64,000 nucleotides of DNA from JAJDTT01 sp965116695 (GCA_965116695.1 OZ220706.1:3844001-3908000), one strand, 5' to 3'; positions 28,401-37,368 are shown, counted from the first letter of the stretch. Notes: generated by a model from the sequence alone, not told the origin. A program made the numbers and translations.

Positions 28401-31003
28401 ACCCAACTGAACGGACGATCCGAAAATTCAATCCGGGGACGTTTCAATCCGACGAGGAGGTCATTGAGCAATTCGTCGTCCGGAACCGCGAACTCGGCAC
28501 GGTGCTTGAGACCCTCCGTGGAAACATCGAGTCTCCGTCGTGCCAACACGTGCTCGTCGTTGCCCCACGTGGCCGTGGAAAAACCATGTTGTTGGCTCGC
28601 ACCGCCGCCGAGATTCGGACCGACGACGAACTCTCCGGCCGAATGCTGCCGGTCCGTTTCATGGAAGAGAGCCAGGAGATCTTCAACATGGCGGATTTCT
28701 GGCTGGAGACGCTGTACCACTTGGCGAGGGAGGTCTCCGCAAGTGATTCCGAATTTGCGCGGCAACTGCGCCAAACCCACGCGGGACTGACCGGCCGCTG
28801 GCGTGAGGGAACGTTAGGGGAGGCTGCCCGGGCCGCGGTCCTGGAGGCGGCAGACCGGCTGGACCGGAAGCTCGTTCTCATGGTCGAGAACCTGCAGTCG
28901 TTAACTCAGGATGTGGACCGCGATTTTGGCTGGATGCTTCGAGAGGTTCTGCAGTCCGAGCCCCAAATCATGCTGTTGGGTTCCGCCACCAGTCATTTTC
29001 GGGGTCTGGACGATGCACGCCATCCATTCTTCGAGCTCTTCAGGATCGTTGCCCTCGAACCGTTGCAGACCGAGCAATGCCGTCGCTTGTGGCAGGTCGT
29101 CAGCGGCGACACTGTGAGCGGCCGAGAGATCAGGCCACTTGAGATTCTGACCGGAGGTAGTCCCCGTCTGCTGGTGATCGTAGCCGGATTTGGTCGACAC
29201 CGCTCTCTCCGTCAGCTCATGGAAGAGTTGGTTACGCTGATCGACGACCATACCGAGTATTTCCGTGGCCACCTGATCGCCTTGGCGAAGACCGAACGTC
29301 GCGTCTATCTGTCGGTGCTCGACCTCTGGAGACCGTCGAGTGCCGGCGAGATCGCAGCGAGGGCTCGAATGGACATCCGTACCGCTTCGGCCTTGCTCGG
29401 GCGGTTGGTCAATCGGGGGGTGGTGACCCGGGAAGGCCGCGGCAAGAAGCTCCGGTACGCCGCTGCAGAGCGTCTGTACAGCATTTACTTCAAGTTGCGG
29501 CGCGAGCGCGGCGACGTCGTCATCGTACGGGACCTGATTCATTTCATGGTGGCGTTCTACGGGTCCGGAGAACTGAACGACATGTCCGCTCGTCTCATTT
29601 CGGAGGTGGCGGAATCAGCAGCCTTTCGCAAAGGATTTGCGCGGGCTCTCTCGAACCGGCCTTCAACTGAGGATGGTGCCTCCGGAATGAAATGGAATGC
29701 CATTCAAATGGTATCGGACCAAGCTACAGCGCGTTATTGGAGCATGGCCGAATGGAATCTTGAGAAAGAGATCAATGCGGCACTCACGGAGGAGTCATTC
29801 GAGAGGGTCGTCGAGATCGTAGACGAGTTTGCCGCCTCGCTGGAGACGGGTCCGGATCGCTCTCCGGAACGGATCATCGACTACCTTTTGCATATGAAGG
29901 CTTGGGCGCTCTACCACTTGGCGGACTATCGTGGCGTGATTGTCGTTTGCACGGAAATGGTCAACCGAATTGGCGACAGCAACAACGCTGCGCACTTGGA
30001 GCGACTCGCTGAAAACCTGGTCCTCGGGGCAAGTGCACGCTTCGAGATCGGCGAATATCGGGCGGCAATCGCAACCTGTGATGAGGTGATCCGGCGCTTT
30101 GGCAAGATTGAGCGACCACCATATCAAGGGGCCATCGTTGCTGCGTTGATCGAGAAAGGATCCGCACAGGAAAAACTCGGCGAATTCGAGGCGGCGGTCG
30201 CAGCCTACGATGAAGCAATCGAGCGACTCGGGGACCCTGATGGTCTTGAGGTCCAAGTGCTGTTGGCTTCCGTATCGCTAAAAAAAGGAAATGCACTTGT
30301 GCGGTGCGGCAATCCTGCGGGTTCGATTGCCGTTTATGAAAAGGTCATCGAGCGTTTCGCCGACTGTAGTGAGATTGAACTCCAAAGGTCGGTGGCTGTG
30401 GCTTTGATCGGCAAAGGAGCCAGGCTTGGAGATCTGGGTGATCGTGGGAGAGAAATTGCGGCGTACGGCGAGGTGGTCGACCGTTTCGATGACGGACCGT
30501 CCGGTATCCGGATCCAGGTTGCCACAGCGTTGAGTCTCAGGGCTATGCGTTTGGCCGAGGTCGGTCGCGCAGAAGAAGCTCTCCAGGATTGCGAAGAACT
30601 CGAACGAGAATTTGGTGATTTGGACGGAGACGGCATAAGTTGGTTCAAGTTGCATGCATGGTGTGTACGGGCTGTGGCGCGACTGGTCCAGAATAGGCGT
30701 CGAGCTGCCATGGACGCTTTCATCTCCGCATATGCAGCTTTCGGCCCCTCCAACGAAGATTCAATGCAAGCCATGCTACGCGTTGTGCCAACCTTGATCG
30801 CAACCGGTGCGCAGGTGCAGGAGATTGTCGAGATAATGACGGCCGACGAGGCGAAATCTGAGGCTATGGCGCCGCTCGTCGTTGCGTTGCGTCAGCAGGC
30901 CGGGGAGACAGTTCCAGCTCCATTGGAAGTGCTTGAAGTTGCTGCGGACATACGCGACCACATTCGCAAGAGGATGGAAACGAGTGTTTCCAAGCCTTGT
31001 TGA
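28397..31003 (+). CDS. STAND-like NTPase with winged helix and TPR sensor domain, second gene of an accessory pair
   Basis: An 868-residue protein starting at a GTG that overlaps the upstream stop (GTGA). Walker A is APRGRGKT (residues 56-63). The Walker B strand is LVLMVENL with the usual aspartate replaced by valine but the glutamate kept (E164), and IMLLGSATSHF follows as a sensor strand. Residues about 305-385 form a winged helix (SSAGEIAARARMDIRTASAL). Residues about 500-780 are tetratricopeptide-like repeats (EKLGEFEAAVAAYDEAIERL and related units). NTPase plus winged helix plus TPR is the layout of STAND-type sensors, where repeats detect a signal and the NTPase switches state. I recognise no named system. 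Confidence 0.75.
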   Translation: MNPTERTIRKFNPGTFQSDEEVIEQFVVRNRELGTVLETLRGNIESPSCQHVLVVAPRGRGKTMLLARTAAEIRTDDELSGRMLPVRFMEESQEIFNMADFWLETLYHLAREVSASDSEFARQLRQTHAGLTGRWREGTLGEAARAAVLEAADRLDRKLVLMVENLQSLTQDVDRDFGWMLREVLQSEPQIMLLGSATSHFRGLDDARHPFFELFRIVALEPLQTEQCRRLWQVVSGDTVSGREIRPLEILTGGSPRLLVIVAGFGRHRSLRQLMEELVTLIDDHTEYFRGHLIALAKTERRVYLSVLDLWRPSSAGEIAARARMDIRTASALLGRLVNRGVVTREGRGKKLRYAAAERLYSIYFKLRRERGDVVIVRDLIHFMVAFYGSGELNDMSARLISEVAESAAFRKGFARALSNRPSTEDGASGMKWNAIQMVSDQATARYWSMAEWNLEKEINAALTEESFERVVEIVDEFAASLETGPDRSPERIIDYLLHMKAWALYHLADYRGVIVVCTEMVNRIGDSNNAAHLERLAENLVLGASARFEIGEYRAAIATCDEVIRRFGKIERPPYQGAIVAALIEKGSAQEKLGEFEAAVAAYDEAIERLGDPDGLEVQVLLASVSLKKGNALVRCGNPAGSIAVYEKVIERFADCSEIELQRSVAVALIGKGARLGDLGDRGREIAAYGEVVDRFDDGPSGIRIQVATALSLRAMRLAEVGRAEEALQDCEELEREFGDLDGDGISWFKLHAWCVRAVARLVQNRRRAAMDAFISAYAAFGPSNEDSMQAMLRVVPTLIATGAQVQEIVEIMTADEAKSEAMAPLVVALRQQAGETVPAPLEVLEVAADIRDHIRKRMETSVSKPC

Positions 31004-31075
31004 CCACTGCCGTCGATTCATGCTCGTCGAAGCAGCCGGCGCTTACCCGAAAGTGCGGCGGTTGGGGAGCGTACA

Positions 31076-31131
31076 AGTGGGACTGCCGTCCCCCCTATCC
31101 CCCTCTGTCGGCGCCTGAAACACGCCGCTCC
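31076..31131 (-). repeat. Family B fragment and family A hairpin at the end of pilT
   Basis: A partial family B motif (GTGGGACTGCCGTCCCCCC) at 31076 is followed by a family A unit at 31108-31131, GGAGCGGCGTGTTTCAGGCGCC on the minus strand with a one-base stem mismatch. The family A unit encodes the last residues of PilT (ERRVSGAD). This marks the right edge of the NTPase cassette. Confidence 0.65.
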
Positions 31132-32219
31132 AGCCGCCGGTCCAAACACCGCCGCAGATCGGCGGTGTCCGGCGAGACCTCCAGGCAGGCCTCGTAGGAG
31201 ATTCGGTCCTCGCGGAACAGCTCGGCCAGACTCTGGTTCAGGGTGCGCATTCCGCTTCCGGACTGGCCCGTCTGCATGGCCGAGCGGATCTGGTGGAGCT
31301 TGTGCTCGCGGATCAGGTTGCGGATGGCCGGATTGGGAACCAGGACTTCCGCCGCTGCCACGCGCCCCGGCTCGTCCCGGCGCCGAATCAGGGCCTGGCA
31401 GACGATTCCTTCCAGGACCGAGGAGAGAAGGGATTGGATCCGTCCCTGCTGATCGGCGGGAAACATGTCCAGGATTCTCCCGATGGTGTCGGGGGCCGAT
31501 CGGGTGTGAAGGGTCGAAAGGGTCAGGTGCCCCGTTTCGGCCAGCCGGAGGGTGGTCTCGATGGTCTCGGTATCCCTCATCTCCCCCACCAGGACCACGT
31601 CGGGGTCCTGCCGCAGGGCCATGCGGAGCGCCGACGCGAAGGAGGGGGAGTCCCCCGGAACCTCCCTCTGGCTGACGACGCTCATGTGGTTGTCGTGCAC
31701 GAATTCGATGGGGTCTTCGATCGTGATGATGTGCTTGGCCCGGCTTCGATTGATTCGGTCGATGAGAGCCGCCAGCGTGGTCGATTTGCCGCTGCCGGAG
31801 GAGCCGGCCACCAGAATCAGGCCGTGGGGCCGGCCGGCCAGACGCTCCACAACCGCGGGCAGGCCCAATTCCTCCAGCGGTTTGACCTGAATCGGGATCA
31901 GCCGCACGACGGCCGCCGTCTTCCCGCGGCGGGTGAAGACGTTGGCGCGGAATCGGGACAGCCCCTCCACCTCGAAGCTGAAGTCGATCTCCCGGAGACG
32001 TTCGAAGCGGGACCTCTGCCGGTCGGACATGATGCCGTAGGCCAGATTCCGTGTCTCCTCCAGGTCCGGTTGGAGATGGTTCGCGGCCACGAGCCGGCCG
32101 TGGACGCGCAGGCAGGGGACGGAACCGGGAATCAGATGCAGGTCGCTGGCGCCGGAGTCGTGGGCCAACTGCAACAGGTTCAGGATCTGTCCTGTGGGAC
32201 GCGTCTGGTCCATCCGCAT
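31095..32219 (-). CDS. pilT: Type IV pilus retraction ATPase PilT
   Basis: A 374-residue hexameric ATPase that powers pilus disassembly. It has the N-terminal PAS-like region (SGASDLHLIPGSVPCLRVHG), Walker A GSSGSGKST, the Asp box IITIEDPIEFVH, Walker B DVVLVGEMRDTETI, the His box GHLTLSTLHT and the PilT-specific AIRNLIREHKLHQIRSAMQTG. The last 15 or so residues are encoded by a hairpin repeat and are unlikely to be ancestral. It is co-oriented with and 10 bases downstream of pilB. Confidence 0.93.
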   Translation of the reverse strand: MRMDQTRPTGQILNLLQLAHDSGASDLHLIPGSVPCLRVHGRLVAANHLQPDLEETRNLAYGIMSDRQRSRFERLREIDFSFEVEGLSRFRANVFTRRGKTAAVVRLIPIQVKPLEELGLPAVVERLAGRPHGLILVAGSSGSGKSTTLAALIDRINRSRAKHIITIEDPIEFVHDNHMSVVSQREVPGDSPSFASALRMALRQDPDVVLVGEMRDTETIETTLRLAETGHLTLSTLHTRSAPDTIGRILDMFPADQQGRIQSLLSSVLEGIVCQALIRRRDEPGRVAAAEVLVPNPAIRNLIREHKLHQIRSAMQTGQSGSGMRTLNQSLAELFREDRISYEACLEVSPDTADLRRCLDRRLERRVSGADRGG

Positions 32220-32229
32220 GTTCCTCGGT

Positions 32230-33495
32230 TCAAGCGAGGTGCGTCGCCTTGAGCACCTCCTCCACGGTGCTGACGCCGGCGCGGACTTTCTCCAGTCCGC
32301 TGTCGCGCAGGGTGATCATCCCCTCGCTGACCGCCTGTTTCCGGATCCTGGCGGCGTCGGCTCTCCGGAGGATCAGTTGCCGGATGGTTTCCGTCACCTC
32401 CATGGCCTCGAAAAGTCCGATCCGACCGCGGTAGCCTGTGCCGTGGCAGGAGGGGCAACCCCGGGCGCAAAAGCGCGGGATCTTGAGGATCGGGTCCGGC
32501 TCGGTTCCGGCCGGGTCCAGGATGGGAACCGGGGACCGGTCCGGCTCCCTGCATTCTCCACACAGCCTCCTCACCAGCCGTTGGGCGCACACCAGGTTCA
32601 CCGAGTTGGCGATGAGAAACGGAGGAATCCCCATGTCCAGCAGGCGGCCTGCCGTCGACGCGGCGTCGTTGGTATGCAGTGTGCTCAACACCAGGTGTCC
32701 GGTGATGGCGGCGCGAATGGCGATCACCGCGGTTTCCCGGTCCCGGATCTCCCCCACCATGAGGATGTCCGGGTCCTGTCGAAGCAGCGCCCTGAGCGCC
32801 GTGGCGAAGCCCAGGCCCACCGAGTCCTTGGTCTGGACCTGGTTGATTCCCGAAAGGTTGAACTCCACCGGGTCCTCCACGGTGTTGATGTTCAATCCGG
32901 GACCGTTGAGGCGGGACAAGCAGGTGTAGAGGGTGCTGGTCTTCCCGCTGCCGGTGGGGCCGGTGGCCAACACGATTCCGTGGGATCTGCGCAGGGCCCG
33001 CCTCATCCGGTCGAGGGAGGCCTCCTCCATCCCCAGGTCCGCCAGCTTGCGCGGGAGGCGCTCCCGGTCCAGGATCCTCAACACCAGCTTTTCTCCGAAT
33101 ATGGTGGGGAGTGAGGAGACGCGGAGATCGATCTCCCGGTCCTCTCCGGCCTGCGGAACCTTCATCCGGATTCGGCCGTCCTGAGGAAGCCTGCGTTCGC
33201 CGATGTCGAGGTCGCCCAGGATCTTGACCCGGGAGACCAGGGCATCCCGTAGAGCCAGGGGAGGGGAGGCGACCGGATAAAGGACCCCGTCGATCCGGTA
33301 GCGGATCCGGAATTCTCCGTCGTAGGTCTCCAGATGGATGTCGCTGGCTCTCTTGCCGATGGCGTCGAAGACGATGAGGTCCACCATGCGGACCACAGGC
33401 TCCCGCCCGTCCGGCGGGAGAGAAGTGTCTCCCGGCCGGGCTTGTGCGGAGAGGTCCAATGTCAGGGTCGGAGATTCGCCTACCGGAACAGCCAT
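32230..33495 (-). CDS. pilB: Type IV pilus/type II secretion assembly ATPase PilB/GspE, lacking the N-terminal domain
   Basis: Secretion-type ATPase driving pilus extension. The 421 residues contain VDLIVFDAIGKRASDIHLET, Walker A GPTGSGKTST, the Asp box NTVEDPVEFNL, Walker B PDILMVGEIRDRETA, the His box LSTLHTNDAASTAGRLLDMG and the four-cysteine zinc module CGEC...CARGCPSC. Family members are usually about 560 residues with a 150-residue N-terminal GspE_N domain; here the ATG at 33495 leaves only about 40 residues before the core. Upstream in-frame sequence exists only as an alternative frame of ubiA, whose 3' end it overlaps by 16 bases. Confidence 0.88.
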   Translation of the reverse strand: MAVPVGESPTLTLDLSAQARPGDTSLPPDGREPVVRMVDLIVFDAIGKRASDIHLETYDGEFRIRYRIDGVLYPVASPPLALRDALVSRVKILGDLDIGERRLPQDGRIRMKVPQAGEDREIDLRVSSLPTIFGEKLVLRILDRERLPRKLADLGMEEASLDRMRRALRRSHGIVLATGPTGSGKTSTLYTCLSRLNGPGLNINTVEDPVEFNLSGINQVQTKDSVGLGFATALRALLRQDPDILMVGEIRDRETAVIAIRAAITGHLVLSTLHTNDAASTAGRLLDMGIPPFLIANSVNLVCAQRLVRRLCGECREPDRSPVPILDPAGTEPDPILKIPRFCARGCPSCHGTGYRGRIGLFEAMEVTETIRQLILRRADAARIRKQAVSEGMITLRDSGLEKVRAGVSTVEEVLKATHLA

Positions 33496-34334
33496 AGATC
33501 CAGACCTACGAACAGAAGCAGCCCTAGACTGATAACGCCGTTGACCGTAAAAAACGCGGCATTGATCCGGCTCAGGTCGGAAGGACTGACGATTCGATGT
33601 TCGTAGATCAGGGCGGCCGCCACCAGTACGAGGCCGGCCCAGCTCAGAAGGCCCAGACCGGAGGAGTAGAAGGCGTAGCCCAGGACGGCCACCATGGCGG
33701 CGTGCAGCAGCGCCGAGACCTTCAGGGCCGCGGCCACGCCCAGGCGGCCCGGGATCGAGTACAGGCCCATGCGGCGGTCGAATTCCTCGTCCTGGCAGGA
33801 ATAGATGATGTCGAAGCCGGCCACCCAGAGCAGAACGCCCGCCGCCAGGTAGAACGGTTCCAGGGCGAGCTCTCCCCGCACCGCCACCCAACCTCCGACC
33901 GGCGCGATGGCCAGGGAGAGGCCCAGGAACAGGTGGGACAGCGAGGTGAACCTCTTCGTATAGCTGTAGAGCAGGACGATGGCCAGGGCCGCCGGCGACA
34001 GCAGCAGGGCCAGCGCATTCAACCTCCAGGCCGAGAAGAAGAAGAGCCCCGCGGACGCCAGAACGAAGCCGATGACGAAGCCGGGATTCAGCAGTCCCTG
34101 CGGCAGCTCCCGCCCGGCGGTCCGGGGATTGAGCCGGTCCTGGCGCCGGTCCACCAGCCGGTTGAAGGCCATGGCCGCGCTTCTCGCGCCCACCATCGCT
34201 CCCACGATCCAGATGCAGGTTTCTCCAGCGGGAAGCCCCCTTTGGGCCAGCAGGGCTCCCAGAAATGCAAAGGGCAGGGCGAAGACGGTGTGCTCGAACT
34301 TGATCATCCGCAAGGTGAGAACGAGTCGCCGCAT
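33480..34334 (-). CDS. ubiA: UbiA-family polyprenyltransferase (4-hydroxybenzoate or menaquinone pathway)
   Basis: A 284-residue polytopic inner-membrane enzyme that attaches a polyprenyl chain to an aromatic quinone precursor. The two aspartate motifs are NRLVDRRQDRLNPRT and DIIYSCQDEEFDRR, followed by the GLYSIPGRLG loop of the UbiA/MqnP subgroup. Membrane helices alternate as expected. Whether it is UbiA (ubiquinone) or MqnP (futalosine menaquinone route) cannot be settled; a menaquinone organism would favour MqnP. A -10 TATAAT lies 11 bases before the ATG. The upstream region is tandemly duplicated. Confidence 0.88.
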   Translation of the reverse strand: MRRLVLTLRMIKFEHTVFALPFAFLGALLAQRGLPAGETCIWIVGAMVGARSAAMAFNRLVDRRQDRLNPRTAGRELPQGLLNPGFVIGFVLASAGLFFFSAWRLNALALLLSPAALAIVLLYSYTKRFTSLSHLFLGLSLAIAPVGGWVAVRGELALEPFYLAAGVLLWVAGFDIIYSCQDEEFDRRMGLYSIPGRLGVAAALKVSALLHAAMVAVLGYAFYSSGLGLLSWAGLVLVAAALIYEHRIVSPSDLSRINAAFFTVNGVISLGLLLFVGLDLWLFR

Positions 34335-34630
34335 GGGAACCGCGAATTATAGCAGCCACCCTCTCACCCCCGGCTCCTCGCTGCTTTGAAACCGGCGTAG
34401 GGGAAGGGGCCCGGGCCGGGCGTCGAAGAGGGCACCCACAAGGGGTGCCCCTACGATGTTATCTTTCGCAAGGTGAGGACGAGTCGCCGCATGGGAACCG
34501 CGAATTATAGCAGCCACCCTCTCACTCCCGGCTCCTCGCTGCTTTGAAACCGGCGTAGGGGAAGGGGCACGGGCCGGGCGTCGAAGAGGGCACCCACACA
34601 CGCAAGGGGTGCCCCTGCGATGGTATCTTT
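34309..34630. repeat. Tandem direct duplication (about 158 bp) covering the ubiA start and promoter region
   Basis: 34309-34466 is repeated at 34467-34630 with a few substitutions and one six-base expansion. Each copy holds the first codons of ubiA, its ATG, the -10 TATAAT (minus strand, 34346-34351 and 34504-34509), a stretch ending in the degenerate head AGCCGGG, and a family C hairpin (GGGCACCC/GGGTGCCC on the minus strand, interrupted in copy 2). The second copy of the ubiA start is out of context and leads only to a short frame. This fills the 302-base gap between ubiA and the hydantoinase gene. Confidence 0.85.
34346..34351 (-). promoter_or_regulatory. -10 element of the ubiA promoter
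   Basis: A consensus TATAAT on the minus strand ends 11 bases before the ubiA ATG, so the transcript would have a leader of only about five bases or none. No convincing -35 box is seen 17 bases upstream. The same hexamer is duplicated at 34504-34509. Confidence 0.5.
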
Positions 34631-34636
34631 GGCCCC

Positions 34637-36256
34637 GTGGCGAAACGTATTCATCCTGTCCGCCTGGAGGTCTACCGGCATCTCCTGACCTCGGTCCCCG
34701 AGGAGATGGGGACCGCGCTCCGCCGAACGGCCTATTCGTCCAACGTCCGGGAGCGCCGGGATTATTCCTGCGCGCTCTTCGACTCGAAGGCGCAACTGGT
34801 GGCCATGGGGGACCACATGCCGGTGCACCTGGGCTCCATGCCCATGTCGGTCCAGGCGGCTCTCGACCATGAACCCCTGCAGCCGGGCGACGTGGTGATC
34901 CTCAACGACCCCTTCGCCGGGGGGACCCATCTCCCCGATCTCACCATGGTGGCGCCGGTGTTCGAACCCTCGGACGGGTTCGCCCGCCCCGTCTTCTACG
35001 TGGCCGTTCGCGCCCATCACGCGGACGTGGGGGGAATGTCCCCCGGCTCCATGCCCCTGAGTCGGGATGTTTTCCAGGAGGGAATCCGGGTTCCGCCGTC
35101 CAAGCTCTACCGGCGGGGCCGATTGAACGTCGACCTGCTCCGCCTGCTGCTGAGCAACGTCCGCACGCCCCTGGAGCGGGAAGGGGATCTGGCCGCCCAG
35201 GTGGGGTCGCTGAGAGTCGGCGACAAGCGGCTCCGGGTGCTGGTCGAAAAGAACGGCAGGGCCGAGGTGGAAAAGTACTGCCGGGCTCTCCAGGACTATT
35301 CGGCGAAGATCATGCGTCAGACCATTGGCCGGATCCCGGACGGGCGCTACGCGGCCGAGGACCTGTTGGACGAGGCGGGCCCCGGCGAGGGATCGGAGCC
35401 GGTCCCGATTCGCGTCAGCGTCCGGGTCGCCGGGCATTCCTTGAAGATCGATTTCGCCGGATCGGCTCCCCAGATTCCCGGTTGCCTCAACGCCGTCAGA
35501 GCCGTCACCCGGTCCGCCGTCTACTACGTCCTCCGCTGCCTGGCTCCCGACTATGCTCCGGCCAGCGCCGGGCTGATGCGCTCGGTACGCGTCCTGACGC
35601 CGAAGGGAAGCGTGGTGGACGCCCGTTTCCCGGCGGCGACGGCCGGCGGCAACGTCGAGACCTCCCAGCGGATCGTGGACGTCCTGCTCCGGGCCCTGGC
35701 CCAGGCCCTTCCCGAGCAGATTCCCGCCGCCAGCAGCGGCACCATGAACAACGTCACCATCGGCGGCCTCCACCCCGACACGGGCCAACCCTTCTCCTAC
35801 TACGAGACCATCGGGGGCGGCATGGGGGCCGGCCCGGCCGGACACGGAACCAGCGGCGTGCACACCCACATGACCAACTCGTTGAACACGCCCATCGAAG
35901 CCTTGGAGTACGATTTCCCGCTTCGGGTTCGGGAGTATCGATTGAGGTACGGGTCCGGCGCCAAGGGCAGGTATCGAGGGGGGGACGGAATCGTCCGGAC
36001 CCTGGAGGCCTTGGCCGACTGCACTACCACGATTCTCTCGGAGAGGCGGGTCAACCCTCCCTATGGACTCAACGGAGGGGAGGCCGGGAAGAAGGGCCGG
36101 AACTACCTGGTGGTCCGGGGCCGCCGCAGAAACCTCGCCGGCAAGGTGTCTCTCCAACTCTCGGCCGGACAAGCCGTCCGGATCGAGACTCCCGGCGGGG
36201 GAGGATGGGGGAGCAGAGGAGGCGGGAAAGCGGAAGGAGAAGAGGAGAAAGCGTGA
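34637..36256 (+). CDS. hyuB: Hydantoinase B/oxoprolinase family protein
   Basis: A 539-residue protein of the HyuB family (the ATP-dependent N-methylhydantoinase/5-oxoprolinase beta half). Motifs include RRTAYSSNVRERRDYSCALF, GDVVILNDPFAGGTHLPDLT, the metal-site stretch AHHADVGGMSPGSMP, and SSGTMNNVTIGG with YYETIGGGMGAGP near the end. The start is a GTG at 34637. The HyuA partner, normally adjacent, is not in the window. The next gene overlaps by four bases and encodes a racemase-type enolase-superfamily enzyme, so the pair may act on N-acylated or cyclic amino-acid derivatives. Confidence 0.87.
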   Translation: MAKRIHPVRLEVYRHLLTSVPEEMGTALRRTAYSSNVRERRDYSCALFDSKAQLVAMGDHMPVHLGSMPMSVQAALDHEPLQPGDVVILNDPFAGGTHLPDLTMVAPVFEPSDGFARPVFYVAVRAHHADVGGMSPGSMPLSRDVFQEGIRVPPSKLYRRGRLNVDLLRLLLSNVRTPLEREGDLAAQVGSLRVGDKRLRVLVEKNGRAEVEKYCRALQDYSAKIMRQTIGRIPDGRYAAEDLLDEAGPGEGSEPVPIRVSVRVAGHSLKIDFAGSAPQIPGCLNAVRAVTRSAVYYVLRCLAPDYAPASAGLMRSVRVLTPKGSVVDARFPAATAGGNVETSQRIVDVLLRALAQALPEQIPAASSGTMNNVTIGGLHPDTGQPFSYYETIGGGMGAGPAGHGTSGVHTHMTNSLNTPIEALEYDFPLRVREYRLRYGSGAKGRYRGGDGIVRTLEALADCTTTILSERRVNPPYGLNGGEAGKKGRNYLVVRGRRRNLAGKVSLQLSAGQAVRIETPGGGGWGSRGGGKAEGEEEKA

Positions 36257-37356
36257 AGCTGGAGCGGGTGATCGTTCGGGAAGTCAGCCTTCCTCTCGTC
36301 CACTTCTTCGAGACCAGCTTCGGGCGGATCCATGGCCGCCGGGTCCTGTTGGTGGAGGTCCTGGCGGACGGACTCTCCGGCTGGGGCGAGTGTGTCGCCG
36401 ACGACGCGCCCGGATTCAGCTATGAGACGGTGGACACCGCCTGGCCGGTCCTGAGCCGGTTCCTGGTCCCCCGCGTGCTGGGCGTCCGCTTCAGCCGCGC
36501 GGACGAGTTTCCACGCCGGGTCCGTTCGGTCCGGGGGCATCCCATGGCGAAGGCCGGTCTGGAGGCCGCACTCTGGGACCTCCAGGCCAAGGCGGCCGGC
36601 ATGCCCCTGTGGGAGCTCCTGGGGGGGCGCCACCGCCCGATCCCGTGCGGGGTCTCCATCGGCATCCAGGATCACCCCGACGTTCTCCTGAGCAAGATCG
36701 AGCAGGAGCTGGAGGCCGGGTACCAGCGGATCAAGATCAAGATCAAGCCGGGTTGGGACGTCCGGATCGTGGCCGCCGTCCGCAAGCGCTTTCCCCGAAT
36801 CTCCCTCATGGTGGACGCCAACTCCGCCTACAACCGGGCAGACTTCGACCACCTGGCCGAACTGGACCAGTTCGACCTGCTGATGATGGAGCAGCCGTTG
36901 GAGTACGACGACGTCTTCCGGCACGTGGAGCTCCAGGCCCGGCTCCGGACCCCCATCTGCCTGGACGAATCGATACGCCACCGGCGGGACGCGGACCACG
37001 CCATCGCCGTGGGAGCCTGCCGCATCGTCAACATCAAGATGGGACGCGTGGGCGGACACACCGAGGCCATGGCGGTCCACGATGTCTGCCAGGCCCGGGG
37101 CGTCCCGGTCTGGTGCGGAGGGATGTTGGAGACCGGCATCGGGCGCGCCCACAACGTGGCGCTCTCCACTCTGGAGAACTTCACTCTCCCCGGCGACGTC
37201 TCGGCCAGCCGCCGCTATTTCCACCGGGACACGGCCCGGCCCCCCATCGAAGTCGACCCGGACGGGACCATTACCCCCTCCCTGGACCCCGGGATCGGCT
37301 ACCAGCCCGACCTCGAATGGATCGACCACATCACCGTCCGGAGCCGCGCCTTTTAA
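36253..37356 (+). CDS. Enolase-superfamily enzyme: N-acylamino acid racemase/o-succinylbenzoate synthase
   Basis: A 367-residue member of the muconate-lactonizing subgroup. The catalytic lysine pair is in RIKIKIKPGWD, metal ligands are in MVDANSAY, MMEQPL and CLDES, and the second lysine is in VNIKMGRVGG; the closing WCGGMLETGIGRAHNVALST is diagnostic of the NAAAR/OSBS branch. The start is a GTG overlapping the HyuB stop. Family members are often promiscuous for racemisation and OSBS. The hyuB neighbour favours racemisation of N-acyl amino acids, while a role in menaquinone synthesis (MenC) is the alternative. Confidence 0.85.
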   Translation: MKLERVIVREVSLPLVHFFETSFGRIHGRRVLLVEVLADGLSGWGECVADDAPGFSYETVDTAWPVLSRFLVPRVLGVRFSRADEFPRRVRSVRGHPMAKAGLEAALWDLQAKAAGMPLWELLGGRHRPIPCGVSIGIQDHPDVLLSKIEQELEAGYQRIKIKIKPGWDVRIVAAVRKRFPRISLMVDANSAYNRADFDHLAELDQFDLLMMEQPLEYDDVFRHVELQARLRTPICLDESIRHRRDADHAIAVGACRIVNIKMGRVGGHTEAMAVHDVCQARGVPVWCGGMLETGIGRAHNVALSTLENFTLPGDVSASRRYFHRDTARPPIEVDPDGTITPSLDPGIGYQPDLEWIDHITVRSRAF

Positions 37357-37368
37357 TCGCCGATAGCG

